Shown here piece after piece: positions 49,485 to 58,889 of a DNA stretch of 64,000 nucleotides. Location of the stretch: contig NZ_CP048635.1 of NCBI RefSeq assembly GCF_010669145.1, positions 1,075,001 through 1,139,000 on the forward strand, written 5' to 3'. A model generated the notes under the pieces. That model made no database searches, was not told the DNA's origin, and saw nothing but the letters and a program-made list of their open reading frames with translations. The translations under genes were made by a program, and so were the position numbers. Each line of letters begins with the position of its first letter. Within the stretch, counting starts at the first letter, position 1. The DNA comes from Rhizobium oryzihabitans. GTDB lineage: Bacteria > Pseudomonadota > Alphaproteobacteria > Rhizobiales > Rhizobiaceae.

Positions 49485-50357
49485 ATGCCCGAATTGCTGC
49501 AATTCCTTCTGTCCGGGATAACGGTCGGCGCCGTCTATGCGCTGGTCGCTCTCGGTTTCACGATCATTTACAATGCCTCCGACGTCGTGAACTTCGCCCA
49601 GGGCGAGTTCGTCATGCTGGGCGGCATGATCACGTTTTTCGCGCATGCCGCAGGCGTGCCGCTGCCGCTGGCCGCGCTCATCGCCATCGTGACGACGGCG
49701 GCGATTGGCGTTGCGCTCAACAAGCTGGCGATAGAGCCCGCGCGCGGCGCGCCGGTTGTTTCGCTGATCATCATCACCATCGGCGCTTCGATTTTTATCA
49801 GAGGCGCCACGCAGCTCGTCTTCGACAAGCAGCTTCACCGTTTCCCGGCTTTTTCAGGCGACCAGCCGATTGCCATCGGCGGCGCGACCATCCTGCCGCA
49901 GAGCCTCTGGGTCATTGCCGGTGCGCTGGCCGTCTTCTTCTGTCTCTGGCTGTTCTTCACCCGCACGCTGATCGGCCGTGCGGTGCTGGCAACCGCCAAT
50001 AACCGCGTCGCCGCGCAGCTTGTCGGCATCAACACCAATTATGTGATGACGCTCTCTTTCGCCATGTCCGCCGCGATCGGGGCACTGGCCGGCGTGCTGG
50101 TGACGCCGATTACGCTGACGGGCTATGATGTCGGCCTTGCGCTGGCGCTGAAAGGTTTTGCCGCAGCCATGCTGGGCGGCATGGGCAACCCGAAGGGCGC
50201 GCTGGTCGGTGGCCTGCTGCTCGGTATTCTGGAAGCAATGACGGCCGGTTATATCAGCTCGCAATATAAGGATGCGGCTGCGTTCATCATCATCCTCGCC
50301 GTGCTTTTCGCCATGCCACAGGGGCTGTTTGGCCACAAGTCGACGGATCGGGTGTGA
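49485..50357 (+). CDS. LivH-type ABC permease
   Basis: 290 residues with about eight membrane helices. Typical LivH start (LLQFLLSGITVGAVYALVAL) and NFAQGEFVMLGGM motif, and the coupling region GKGAAMLGGMGNPKGALVGG-like near residue 222. Its TGA overlaps the start region of the next permease. Confidence 0.92.
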   Translation: MPELLQFLLSGITVGAVYALVALGFTIIYNASDVVNFAQGEFVMLGGMITFFAHAAGVPLPLAALIAIVTTAAIGVALNKLAIEPARGAPVVSLIIITIGASIFIRGATQLVFDKQLHRFPAFSGDQPIAIGGATILPQSLWVIAGALAVFFCLWLFFTRTLIGRAVLATANNRVAAQLVGINTNYVMTLSFAMSAAIGALAGVLVTPITLTGYDVGLALALKGFAAAMLGGMGNPKGALVGGLLLGILEAMTAGYISSQYKDAAAFIIILAVLFAMPQGLFGHKSTDRV

Positions 50358-50359
50358 CA

Positions 50360-51316
50360 ATGCGGTTATCGAACAAGGCAGCCACGCTTCTCATCCTCGC
50401 AGCAGTCATCGCGATTGCGCCGGTCTTTTTTCCGTCGTCCTATTATTTCCGTGTCGGCTCGCTGATTTTCGTCAACGGCCTTGCGGTGACGGGCCTCGTC
50501 ATCCTCATCGGTTATGCCGGTCAGATCAGCCTCGGCCATGCGGGCTTTGCGGGTATCGGTGCCTATGCCTGCGCGCTTGCGCCCGTCCATCTCGGCCTGC
50601 ACCCGGCGCTTGCCGCCATCCTCGGCGCGCTTGTTTCTGCGGCCATCGCCTATCTCGTCGGTCGGCCGATCCTGCGCCTCAAGGGATATTATCTTGCCGT
50701 CGCCAGCCTCGGCTTCGGCATCCTTGTTTCGATGGTGCTTTCGAACGAGGCCAAATTGACCGGCGGGCCGGATGGCATGGCGGTGCCGGAACTGGGCCTG
50801 CGCACCATGCTGAAGTCAATCGGCATCGACCTGTCCAACACCGAGTTCTGGTATGCTTTTTCCGGCCTCGTGCTGGTAATCGGCGCCTGGCTGGCGCTCA
50901 ATCTGTACCACAGCCCGACCGGCCGGGCGCTGCGTGCATTGCATGGCTCGGAAGTCGCCGCCCGCACGGTTGGCGTCGATGTTGCGCACCATAAGCTGGT
51001 CGCCTTCGTCATCTCGGCGGTCTATGCCTCGGTTTCGGGCTCGCTGCTGGCGTTGCAGAACAAGTTCATCACGCCGGATGTCGCGGGTTTCATGCACTCC
51101 ATCGAAATGGTGACCATGACGGTGCTCGGCGGTGCCGGTTCGGTGCCGGGCGCCATTCTGGGGGCTGCGATCCTCACCACGCTGCCGCAGGTGCTGACGA
51201 TCTTTCAGGAATACGAACAGCTCATGCTCGGCCTCGTGATGATGCTGGTGATGATCTTCATGCGCGAGGGCCTGCTGCCGTCCATCGCGCGCCGTCTCAG
51301 AGGGAGGGGAGAATGA
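50360..51316 (+). CDS. LivM-type ABC permease
   Basis: 318 residues, eight to ten helices. LivM patterns YAGQISLGHAGFAGIGAYAC and TVLGGAGSVPGAILGAAI are clear. ATG at 50360 lies two bases after the LivH stop; a GTG at 50354 is in frame. Overlaps the ATPase gene by four bases. Confidence 0.9.
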   Translation: MRLSNKAATLLILAAVIAIAPVFFPSSYYFRVGSLIFVNGLAVTGLVILIGYAGQISLGHAGFAGIGAYACALAPVHLGLHPALAAILGALVSAAIAYLVGRPILRLKGYYLAVASLGFGILVSMVLSNEAKLTGGPDGMAVPELGLRTMLKSIGIDLSNTEFWYAFSGLVLVIGAWLALNLYHSPTGRALRALHGSEVAARTVGVDVAHHKLVAFVISAVYASVSGSLLALQNKFITPDVAGFMHSIEMVTMTVLGGAGSVPGAILGAAILTTLPQVLTIFQEYEQLMLGLVMMLVMIFMREGLLPSIARRLRGRGE

Positions 51317-52098
51317 GCCTGCTTCAGATAGAGGGTCTCGGCATCGATTTCGGCGGATTGCGCGCCGTCCAGGATGTCGGCTTTTCCCTGAAACCCGGTG
51401 AGATCGTCTCCGTCATCGGCCCGAACGGTGCCGGCAAGACGACCCTCTTCAACATGATCTCCGGCGTCTATGCCCCGACGCGCGGCCGTGTCCTGCTGGA
51501 TGGCGAGGACGTTACCCGCATGTCACCGCACCTGCTCGCCCGCCGCGGCCTGTCGCGGACCTTTCAGAATTTGCAGATATTCCAGTCGATGAGCGTGCTC
51601 GAAAACGCCATTGTCGGCCATCATCTGCATGAGCGCGGTTCGGTCTTCGCCGATCTCTTCTCGCTGCCTGCCACGCGTCGCCGCAGCCGGGCGTCGGAGG
51701 AAAGTGCGCGGGCCCTACTAGACCGGGTCGGTCTCGGCCGGGCCGCCGAACAGGAGGCGGGCTCGCTCTCTTATGGCGCGTTGAAACGCCTGGAGATTGC
51801 CCGCGCGCTGGCGCTGAAACCCCGCGCGCTGCTGCTCGATGAACCGGCCGCAGGTTGTAACGCCGTCGAGACGGAGGAGATCGATCATCTCATCGCGCAG
51901 GTCGCGGCCGAGGGCGTGTCGATCCTGCTGGTGGAGCACGACATGAAGATGGTCATGCGCATTTCCAACCACATCGTCGTGCTCGACCATGGCGAAAAGA
52001 TCGCCGAGGGCGAACCGGCGGCGATTTCGCGCGATCCGCGCGTTGTCGAGGCCTACCTTGGTACACAGGCAGCGGAGGTCCAGAATGCTGACGGTTGA
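51313..52098 (+). CDS. LivG-type ABC ATPase
   Basis: 261 residues. Walker A GPNGAGKTTLFNMISG, signature LSYGALKRLEIARAL and Walker B LLLDEPAAG. Two small departures from the common LivG sequence are seen: A in place of Q after LSYG, and GCNAVET where GLNPAET is usual. It overlaps livF by 14 bases. Confidence 0.9.
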   Translation: MSLLQIEGLGIDFGGLRAVQDVGFSLKPGEIVSVIGPNGAGKTTLFNMISGVYAPTRGRVLLDGEDVTRMSPHLLARRGLSRTFQNLQIFQSMSVLENAIVGHHLHERGSVFADLFSLPATRRRSRASEESARALLDRVGLGRAAEQEAGSLSYGALKRLEIARALALKPRALLLDEPAAGCNAVETEEIDHLIAQVAAEGVSILLVEHDMKMVMRISNHIVVLDHGEKIAEGEPAAISRDPRVVEAYLGTQAAEVQNADG

Positions 52099-52785
52099 AG
52101 GACTACGCTCACGTTACGGCCGCATCGAGGTGCTGCACGGCATTGATCTCGACGTGGCTTCCGGCGAAATCGTTACTGTCGTTGGCGCAAATGGCGCCGG
52201 CAAGACGACGCTTTTGAAGTGCCTCTCCGGCATCCAGCCGGTTTCGGCAGGCTCCATCATGTTCCGGGGTGAGGCATTGACGACTGTTCCGGCGCATACC
52301 CGTGTGAAACGCGGTCTCGCCCAATCACCGGAAGGTCGCCAGATTTTCACCAATCTCACGGTGGAGGAGAATCTTCGGCTCGGCGCCTATCTCTTCGCCG
52401 ACGACAAGGTGGAGCGCGATATGCAGGATGCCTTCGTGATGTTTCCGATCCTCAAGGAGAAGCGGAACCTTGCGGCGGGCGGCCTTTCCGGTGGCCAGCA
52501 GCAGATGCTGGCGATCGCCCGGGCGCTGATGGCACGCCCCTCCTGTCTGCTTCTGGATGAACCGAGCATGGGCCTCGCCCCATCCTCGTTGCGCAGATAT
52601 TCGATGTGGTGAAGAGCATGAAGGCGCGCGGTGTCACCGTGCTTCTTGTCGAGCAGAACGCCTTCGGCGCGCTGTCCGTCGCCGATCGCGGCTATGTCAT
52701 GGAAACGGGGCGCATAACCATGTCCGGCCCTGCCGCAGACCTGATTGCGGACGAACGCATCCGCGCCGCTTACCTGGGAATATGA
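52085..52785 (+). CDS. LivF-type ABC ATPase (frameshifted)
   Basis: About 233 residues after repair. Walker A GANGAGKTTLLKCLSG, signature LSGGQQQMLAIARAL, Walker B LLLDEPSMGL. The frame is lost right after LDEPSMGLAP at the CCCC run 52578-52581; one more C gives ILVAQIFDVVKSMKARGV and a normal end at 52785. The next gene begins 4 bases later. Confidence 0.88.
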
Positions 52786-52789
52786 GACA

Positions 52790-54835
52790 ATGACCGTTAC
52801 CATCGCCCGCGAAGACACCATCGCCGTCGTCACAGTGGACAATCCGCCCGTCAATGCGCTGTCGCAGGCGCTCCGCCAGGCGCTCGTCGACACGGTGGCG
52901 GAACTGGACGCGGATGCGGGGGTGAAGGCCGTGGTACTGCTCTGCGCCGGACGCACCTTCATCGCCGGCGCTGACGTCAGCGAGTTCGACAAGCCGCCGC
53001 TTCCGCCGCATCTGCCGGACGTGGTTGCGAGTATCGAAAACGCAAAAAAGCCATGGGTCGCGGCGATTCACGGCAGCGCGCTTGGCGGCGGTCTCGAGGT
53101 GACGCTTGGCTGCGCCTATCGGGTAGCGCTTTCCACCGCCAGCCTCGGTCTGCCGGAAGTCAAGCTCGGCATCATTCCGGGTGCCGGCGGTACGGTGCGC
53201 CTGCCGCGGCTGATCGGTGCCGCTGCCGCCGTCGATCTGGTGACGAGTGGCAGCCCGGTCGGGGTGAAGAGGGCAAGAGACCTTGGTCTCATCGATGCCG
53301 TGATCGACAGCGACCTGCGCGCAGGTGCGATTGCCTTCGCGAAAAGTGTCGCTGAAGAACCCCTCCCGCAGCCGATCTCCAGCCGTGCCGTGCCGGCCGT
53401 CGAAACCGGCTTTTGGGAAAGCGCTGAAAAAGCCGTGGCCGCCAAAGCCAGACGCGAGGTTGCACCACTGCGCGCACTCGCTTCCATCCGCAAGGCGAGC
53501 GAGGCCGAATTCGCCGACGCCATGGCCTTCGAGCGGGAGACCTTCCTGGAGCTGCGTGGTTCTTCCCAGGCAACCGCACTGCGCCATGTCTTCTTCGCCG
53601 AGCGCGCGGCGCCACGTCCGCCGGAGCTATCCGGCATTACGCCGCGTGATATTCGCTCCGCAGCCGTCATCGGCGGTGGCACGATGGGGGCCGGCATTGC
53701 CGCGGCGCTGCTAGACGCCGGCCTGCCGGTCACCCTCATCGAGCGAGACACAGCGGCGGTCGAGCGCGGGCTTGCGAATATCCGTTCCATCTTCGAAGGA
53801 TCGGTGAAACGCGGCCGTATCACGAAGGACGTTGCAGACCAGCGCACGGCTAGCGTCATCGGCAGCGATGATTATGGCCTGCTTGCCGATACCGATCTCG
53901 TTATCGAAGCCGTATTCGAGGACCTCGCCGTGAAGCGCGCTGTCTTTGAAAAACTCTCCGACATCTGCCGGCCGGATGCGGTGCTGGCGACAAACACCTC
54001 CTATCTCGATCCCGACGCGATCAGCGAAGGCGTAAGGCAGCCCGAACGGTTCCTCGGCCTGCATTTCTTCAGCCCCGCTCACGTCATGAAGCTGCTGGAA
54101 ATCGTGCCGACCGCGACGACGTCGCCGGAGGTACTGGCAACCGGCTTCGCGCTCGCCCGGCTGCTGGGCAAGATCCCGGTTCGCGCCGGTATTTGCGATG
54201 GCTTCATCGGCAACCGCATTCTGAAGGTGACGCGGGCGCAGGCCGAACGGTTGCTGCTTTCCGGCGCAACGCCTTCGGCTGTGGATGCCGCCATGCGCGC
54301 TTTCGGCCTGCCGATGGGGCCTTTCGAAGCGCAGGATCTCGGCGGTCTCGATATCGCCGCCTTTCAGCGCAAGGCTGCCCGCGCGCGGGGCGAAACACCT
54401 TTTGCACCTGTGGCGGACCGGCTTTGCGCCATTGAGCGTTTCGGCCAGAAATCCGGCGGTGGCTGGTACGATTACCTGCCGGTCGACCGTGCGCCAAAGC
54501 CGTCCGAAACCGTGGCGGCGATCATCGCCGAGGAGATGGGCGGTCGAACGCAGCGGGTTTGGGACGAAGCATCGATCGCCGACGCGATCATTCTGCCGAT
54601 GGTCAACGAAGCGATGCGCATTCTGGAGGAGCACATCGCCCTGCGCTCCGCCGATATCGATCTCGTCAAGATCCATGGCTACGGCTTCCCGCGATGGCGC
54701 GGCGGGCCGATGCATTATGCCGGGGAGCGCGGTCTTGGCGAGGTCGTGGCTGTACTCGACCGCCTGTCAGCCGAGGGCCTTGCCGAGCCTCCATGCGATG
54801 GCCTGCGCCGAGCTGCCACGCAGCCAGCGCTATAG
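52790..54835 (+). CDS. Fused enoyl-CoA hydratase / 3-hydroxyacyl-CoA dehydrogenase
   Basis: 681 residues. N-terminal crotonase (1-about 260) with both hydratase glutamates (ALGGGLEVTLGCAY and LPEVKLGIIPGAGG), then an NAD-binding dehydrogenase (AVIGGGTMGAGIAAALLDAG near 290; GLHFFSPAHVMKLLEIVP near 420). In the paa pathway these two steps are usually done by separate PaaF and PaaH; no other such genes are in the cluster, so this fusion probably supplies both. It could also serve general beta-oxidation. ATG at 52790 follows livF by four bases, so it is in the same transcript. Confidence 0.9.
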   Translation: MTVTIAREDTIAVVTVDNPPVNALSQALRQALVDTVAELDADAGVKAVVLLCAGRTFIAGADVSEFDKPPLPPHLPDVVASIENAKKPWVAAIHGSALGGGLEVTLGCAYRVALSTASLGLPEVKLGIIPGAGGTVRLPRLIGAAAAVDLVTSGSPVGVKRARDLGLIDAVIDSDLRAGAIAFAKSVAEEPLPQPISSRAVPAVETGFWESAEKAVAAKARREVAPLRALASIRKASEAEFADAMAFERETFLELRGSSQATALRHVFFAERAAPRPPELSGITPRDIRSAAVIGGGTMGAGIAAALLDAGLPVTLIERDTAAVERGLANIRSIFEGSVKRGRITKDVADQRTASVIGSDDYGLLADTDLVIEAVFEDLAVKRAVFEKLSDICRPDAVLATNTSYLDPDAISEGVRQPERFLGLHFFSPAHVMKLLEIVPTATTSPEVLATGFALARLLGKIPVRAGICDGFIGNRILKVTRAQAERLLLSGATPSAVDAAMRAFGLPMGPFEAQDLGGLDIAAFQRKAARARGETPFAPVADRLCAIERFGQKSGGGWYDYLPVDRAPKPSETVAAIIAEEMGGRTQRVWDEASIADAIILPMVNEAMRILEEHIALRSADIDLVKIHGYGFPRWRGGPMHYAGERGLGEVVAVLDRLSAEGLAEPPCDGLRRAATQPAL

Positions 54836-54907
54836 AGCTTCGACACCTGCCGCTGCCCTCGATGACGGCTGGCCGCGATGTGCCATGGCATTATCGGCGC
54901 GCTGCGC

Positions 54908-55360
54908 CTATGGCTGCTCGGTGCTGGCGCGGACCAAACCATCTCGCAGTGATTGAACCTTCTCGTTCAGATCGATCATCTGGGGTATGGTGAATCCGGA
55001 GCGGCGCAGCAGCGCATCGGTGAGGCAGCCGGTCTTGGGCTGGAGTTCAGTCCCCTTAGGGGTGAGAAACACTTCGACCAGACGCTCGTCCGTCGTGCTG
55101 CGCCGCCGCGACAGAAAACCGGCAGCTTCCAGCCGTTTGACAGCAGGCGTAATCGTGCTCGGCTCAAGTCCGAGCCGGTCGGCAATGGCGGATATGCTCA
55201 GGCCGTCGCGCTCCCATAAGGCGCTCAGCGCCAGATACTGCGTATAGGTGACGCCAAGCGCGTCAAGCATGGGCTTGTAGGCCCGGTTAATCGCAATGGC
55301 AGCGGAATAGATCGAGAAGCACAATTGGCTGTCGAGCGGCAGGGTCGGGGCATCGGTCAT
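54908..55360 (-). CDS. OhrR-like MarR-family redox regulator
   Basis: 150 residues. Winged helix with the wing RRRSTTDERLVEV, and the OhrR-type N terminus LDSQLCFSIYSAAIAINRAYKP with C14 in the place of the peroxide-sensing cysteine; tyrosines of AYKP and YTQY are also kept. A second cysteine at 112 may make it a two-cysteine sensor. It is divergent from an exported alpha/beta hydrolase and not from an ohr gene, which is unusual for OhrR proteins. Confidence 0.85.
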   Translation of the reverse strand: MTDAPTLPLDSQLCFSIYSAAIAINRAYKPMLDALGVTYTQYLALSALWERDGLSISAIADRLGLEPSTITPAVKRLEAAGFLSRRRSTTDERLVEVFLTPKGTELQPKTGCLTDALLRRSGFTIPQMIDLNEKVQSLRDGLVRASTEQP

Positions 55361-55409
55361 GTCGGATCTCCAAAATTTTCTGCGAATGTTTTCATGACAT
55401 TATCACAGA

Positions 55410-55427
55410 AACCATTATTGCGATAAT
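55410..55427 (+). promoter_or_regulatory. Operator arm 1 for the MarR-type regulator
   Basis: AACCATTATTGCGATAAT, exact reverse complement of 55467-55484. Each arm contains an ATTAT-4-ATAAT half-palindrome, the size and style of a MarR dimer site. Lies 50 bases before the regulator start (minus strand). Confidence 0.65.
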
Positions 55428-55466
55428 AAAAAAGTAGACAGATAAAACGTGATGGCGTACAAGATG

Positions 55467-55484
55467 ATTATCGCAATAATGGTT
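55467..55484 (-). promoter_or_regulatory. Operator arm 2 for the MarR-type regulator
   Basis: ATTATCGCAATAATGGTT, second arm of the perfect 18-bp inverted repeat, 30 bases before the hydrolase ATG, where a bound dimer would block its promoter or start. Confidence 0.65.
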
Positions 55485-55513
55485 ATCGCGAAACAGAAAA
55501 AGGAGTTACGCAC

Positions 55514-56284
55514 ATGCTCAAGAATATCCTGCTTGCCGCCGCCGCCTCCATCGCAGTGGCCGCCACCGGCACCTCCATCGCATCGGCGCAGAATGATGCT
55601 GCCGTCAAGAACATCGTCCTGGTCCACGGCGGCTTCGTCGACGGTTCCGGCTGGAAGGGCGTTTATGATATCCTGAAGAAGGATGGCTACACGGTCAGCA
55701 TCGTCCAGAACCCGACCACCTCCCTTGCGGATGACGTTGCCGTTACCAAGCGCGCCATCGACCAGCTGGATGGTCCGGTCGTGCTCGTCGGCCACTCCTA
55801 TGGCGGTGTTGTCGTCAGTGAGGCCGGCACCAACGAGAAGGTCAAGTCGGTCGTCTACATCGCCGCTTTTGCACCCGACAAGGGCGAATCTGTTTCCTCG
55901 CTGATCGCCAATCCGCCGGAAGGCGCTTCGGTGCCGCCGATCCTGCCCCCGGTTGACGGCTTCCTGTTCCTCGACAAGGCAAAGTTCGCAGCGTCCTTCG
56001 CCGCCGACGTCGATCCCGAAACTGCCGCCTTCATGGCCGACTCCCAGGTTCCATGGGGTGTTGAAGCCTTGGCTGGCGCCGTGACCGAACCGGCCTGGAA
56101 GGTGAAACCGAGCTTCTATCTGGTCGCCTCCGATGATCACATGATCCCGCCGCCCGCCCAGCGCCTGATGGCCAAGCGCGCCGGAGCGACCGTCACCGAG
56201 GTTCCCGGCAGCCACGCGGTCTATGTCTCGAACCCGCAAGCCGTCGCTGATGTCATCGAAAAGGCGGCAAAAGCCAAAAAATGA
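55514..56284 (+). CDS. Exported alpha/beta hydrolase
   Basis: 256 residues; signal peptide about 1-25 (ending ASA). Oxyanion motif VHGGFVDGSGW, nucleophile in GHSYGGVV, acid in SDDHMIPP and base in GSHAVYV, so the catalytic triad is complete. Similar proteins are found under MarR control in many proteobacteria; the natural ester is unknown. GGAG precedes the ATG. Confidence 0.88.
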   Translation: MLKNILLAAAASIAVAATGTSIASAQNDAAVKNIVLVHGGFVDGSGWKGVYDILKKDGYTVSIVQNPTTSLADDVAVTKRAIDQLDGPVVLVGHSYGGVVVSEAGTNEKVKSVVYIAAFAPDKGESVSSLIANPPEGASVPPILPPVDGFLFLDKAKFAASFAADVDPETAAFMADSQVPWGVEALAGAVTEPAWKVKPSFYLVASDDHMIPPPAQRLMAKRAGATVTEVPGSHAVYVSNPQAVADVIEKAAKAKK

Positions 56285-56309
56285 GATGCTTGAAAGCCGA
56301 ATCGAGAAC

Positions 56310-56338
56310 TATAACCGGGGAGACGATCCCCGGTTATA
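56310..56338. terminator. Perfect 12-bp hairpin between convergent genes
   Basis: TATAACCGGGGA (56310-56321), five-base loop, TCCCCGGTTATA (56327-56338). Lies 26 bases after the hydrolase stop and about 100 before the AraC gene end. No T run follows, so termination would be weak or factor-assisted. Confidence 0.5.
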
Positions 56339-56439
56339 TAACTGTGGAGTTTTCAGTGGCCGGGATAGATCTTAAACTTCCGAGCCCGAAAAATAGGTTG
56401 GCCGCCAGAATTCTGCCCGTCTGTCCGGCCTCCATGCCT

Positions 56440-57387
56440 TCAGAATGTTGCATCCTGCGGGTGTACAAGATCGACATGTACCTTGCGGCGGTATCGCATC
56501 GGGCTGATGCCGTGGATTTGTCGGAAGAGCCTGTAGAAATGACTAAGGTCATCGATGCCGCAGTCGAGCGCGATCTCCGAAATCGGTGTGTTTGACGTCG
56601 CCAGATGCCGGGCGGCGTGGTCCATTCTCACGGTATTGACATAGGCAGAGGGCGTTTGACCCAGAAGCCGGCGGAACGTGCGCGAAACATGTTCATGGCT
56701 ACGGCCGGAAAACTTGACGAGCGCCGGCACGCCACTCCGTAATGCTTGCGGATCTGCCATCGCATCGCAGGCCCGCATCATCCAGTCCGGTGCCTCTGCA
56801 GGCGCTGCATCCACCGCATCGATGAGCAGATCAGTCATCAACGCGAGCAGGAAAGATTCGATACGTGCGAGCGATCTGTTCCCGCGGTCAAGGATCTGTT
56901 CCAAAGCGGACAATTCTCTGAGCTTCGTAGCATTCAGCCGGAATGCGGCCGGCATCCGGCCATTTGTCCAGAAGTAACGTCCTGCCAACTCGCCTACGTA
57001 GCGGTCAAGAAGATGCGCTGCGGTCTCCAGGCTAAATGCAACGTTGACCATCCGACAGGGTGCTTCCTCGGTGTTTTGAAACGCGTGACGGTCCGACGGG
57101 CGAATGAACATCAGCCCACCGGATTCGACTCGCTCGACCGCACCATTGATGAAATGCGAGCAACTGCCGGTGACAATCCAGAAACACTCGAAAAAATCAT
57201 GATCGTGAAGCGCAGGAGGGGGTGTCCGTTCGATCCAAGGTCGATTGACATGGAATGCTTCATTTGGCCCGATCTTTGCGGCAAGACTGATTGTGAAACG
57301 CTTACTCACATCAAATAATCCCGTAAAATTATCAAGCTGGCCCAAGAAATCTGGGAGTATCTGAATAACATTGTCAATGATTGTCAA
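56440..57387 (-). CDS. AraC-family regulator of the carbohydrate operon
   Basis: 315 residues. N-terminal cupin-like sensing domain (HDHDFFECFWIVTGSCSHFI; RPSDRHAFQN) and C-terminal double HTH (HEHVSRTFRRLLGQTPSAYV; SEIALDCGIDDLSHFYRLFR). Divergent from the ABC transporter operon, which it most likely controls in response to the imported sugar or sugar acid. Confidence 0.88.
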   Translation of the reverse strand: MTIIDNVIQILPDFLGQLDNFTGLFDVSKRFTISLAAKIGPNEAFHVNRPWIERTPPPALHDHDFFECFWIVTGSCSHFINGAVERVESGGLMFIRPSDRHAFQNTEEAPCRMVNVAFSLETAAHLLDRYVGELAGRYFWTNGRMPAAFRLNATKLRELSALEQILDRGNRSLARIESFLLALMTDLLIDAVDAAPAEAPDWMMRACDAMADPQALRSGVPALVKFSGRSHEHVSRTFRRLLGQTPSAYVNTVRMDHAARHLATSNTPISEIALDCGIDDLSHFYRLFRQIHGISPMRYRRKVHVDLVHPQDATF

Positions 57388-57470
57388 GTCGTGGTTGTTG
57401 GATCAGTCGTCTGGGAGAGGCGGCTCCAACGGGGAAGCGGTTTGGACAATGACTAGGGAGGAGAACGCAG

Positions 57471-58763
57471 ATGTTGCAGAAAGTTTTGTGGGCGAGTTGT
57501 GTCCTGGCATTGAGTGTCGTTGGCACTCCGGCCTTTGCCGCAACCGTCAGAATTGCAGAACACCGGCAGGCCAGGATCGAAGCCCTGAAAGCTGTTATCC
57601 CGGACATCGAAAAGCAGACCGGTGTCGACATTGAACTTGTGGAATATCCAGGCCCTGATCGCGAGTATGTTTCAAAATTGCTGACAGAGATTGCCGCCGG
57701 GGCTGGCCCCGACGTGTTTTCTCTGCCGAGCATCAGTCAGGTCGTCGATTTCGCGACCGCCGGCTATCTGCAGGACGTGACCGAAGAGGTGAAGGCATCG
57801 GACGCCTATAGCAACTTCTACGATATCACCAAAAAGGCCGCCACATTCGATGACGGCAAAATCTATGTGATGCCGACCATGCTGTCGGTGCAGCAGCTGT
57901 TTTTTCGCCGCGACATTCTGGAAAAGGCGGGCATCTCAACGGAACAGCCCAAGGACTGGAACGACCTGCTGCAGCGTTCGATTGACGCAAAGGCAAAAAC
58001 CGGCAGTTACGCTCTGATGCTGCCGATGGGCGTGACCTGGGGCTCGGGGTCTTTCGTTGAGAGTTTCAGATTTTTAATTGCCGGCAGCTCCACACCGCAG
58101 ATTGCGTCCGCCGGTGGGAAGCTCGATCTGACCAGCAAGGGGGTCGGTGAGGTGTTTGGCTTCTATGAGCAGATGGTGGCTAACAAGCTCCTGCCGGTCG
58201 ATCCGCTGCTTGGCCCAGAGCCCTGGGTGATCCCGAAATACGAGATGTTTCCTGCGGGCAAGTTGTTGATCACGAGTTGTGGATCCTGGTGCTACATTTT
58301 CGATTGGGGTCCAAAAAGCAAGAACCCTATTCCTGATGTCACCAAGACAGTGGGTACATGGTCGGTTCCCGGTAAGGACGGTGGCCAATACGTGATGGTG
58401 GATCTCAGCCATCCCTGGGCGGTGAATACTTCGGCTTCAGATCCGGATGCTGCCAAGAACGTCCTCAAAGCCATGGGTTCGGTCAAGCTCATGGTTAGTT
58501 ATGCCGCAAACGAAGGCAATCTGCCCTCGCGCAAGGATGCGGTGGACGATACGGAATTTCAGAAACTCACAGCACTCGTCCCACTCATGAAGGACCTGGA
58601 TCGCGGTGCCTATCTGAAAAGCGCACCGGGCTTCTCGACGGTTATGGAAGGTGTCGGTCGAGCCACGGAGGCGTTGCTGCTCGAAAAGGCCGACGCAGCC
58701 GGCGCCCAAAAAATCCTCGTCGATTACGTCAAGGCGACGCTCGGCGACGATGTGGTCAAGTAA
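57471..58763 (+). CDS. Periplasmic carbohydrate-binding protein (family 1)
   Basis: 430 residues; signal peptide about 1-23 (ending AFA), then the UgpB/MalE-type fold (TEIAAGAGPDVFSLPSIS; AKTGSYALMLPMG). First gene of a six-gene rightward set for uptake and processing of a carbohydrate. Ligand not readable. Confidence 0.88.
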   Translation: MLQKVLWASCVLALSVVGTPAFAATVRIAEHRQARIEALKAVIPDIEKQTGVDIELVEYPGPDREYVSKLLTEIAAGAGPDVFSLPSISQVVDFATAGYLQDVTEEVKASDAYSNFYDITKKAATFDDGKIYVMPTMLSVQQLFFRRDILEKAGISTEQPKDWNDLLQRSIDAKAKTGSYALMLPMGVTWGSGSFVESFRFLIAGSSTPQIASAGGKLDLTSKGVGEVFGFYEQMVANKLLPVDPLLGPEPWVIPKYEMFPAGKLLITSCGSWCYIFDWGPKSKNPIPDVTKTVGTWSVPGKDGGQYVMVDLSHPWAVNTSASDPDAAKNVLKAMGSVKLMVSYAANEGNLPSRKDAVDDTEFQKLTALVPLMKDLDRGAYLKSAPGFSTVMEGVGRATEALLLEKADAAGAQKILVDYVKATLGDDVVK

Positions 58764-58889
58764 GCCGACCGACCATCTCGAGACCGGGGCACGGCAAGCG
58801 CCCCGGTCGCCACCGAACGAAACGGTCCGCTCTGCGACGGTCGATCAACGGCTGGCCTGGCCACATCTTTCATGAAAGACGAGTGAAAC

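Noticed and set aside
57371..57388. ATTGTCA direct repeat before the AraC gene as an operator
   Set aside because: The repeats lie at the very start of the AraC coding region and are too short to separate from chance.
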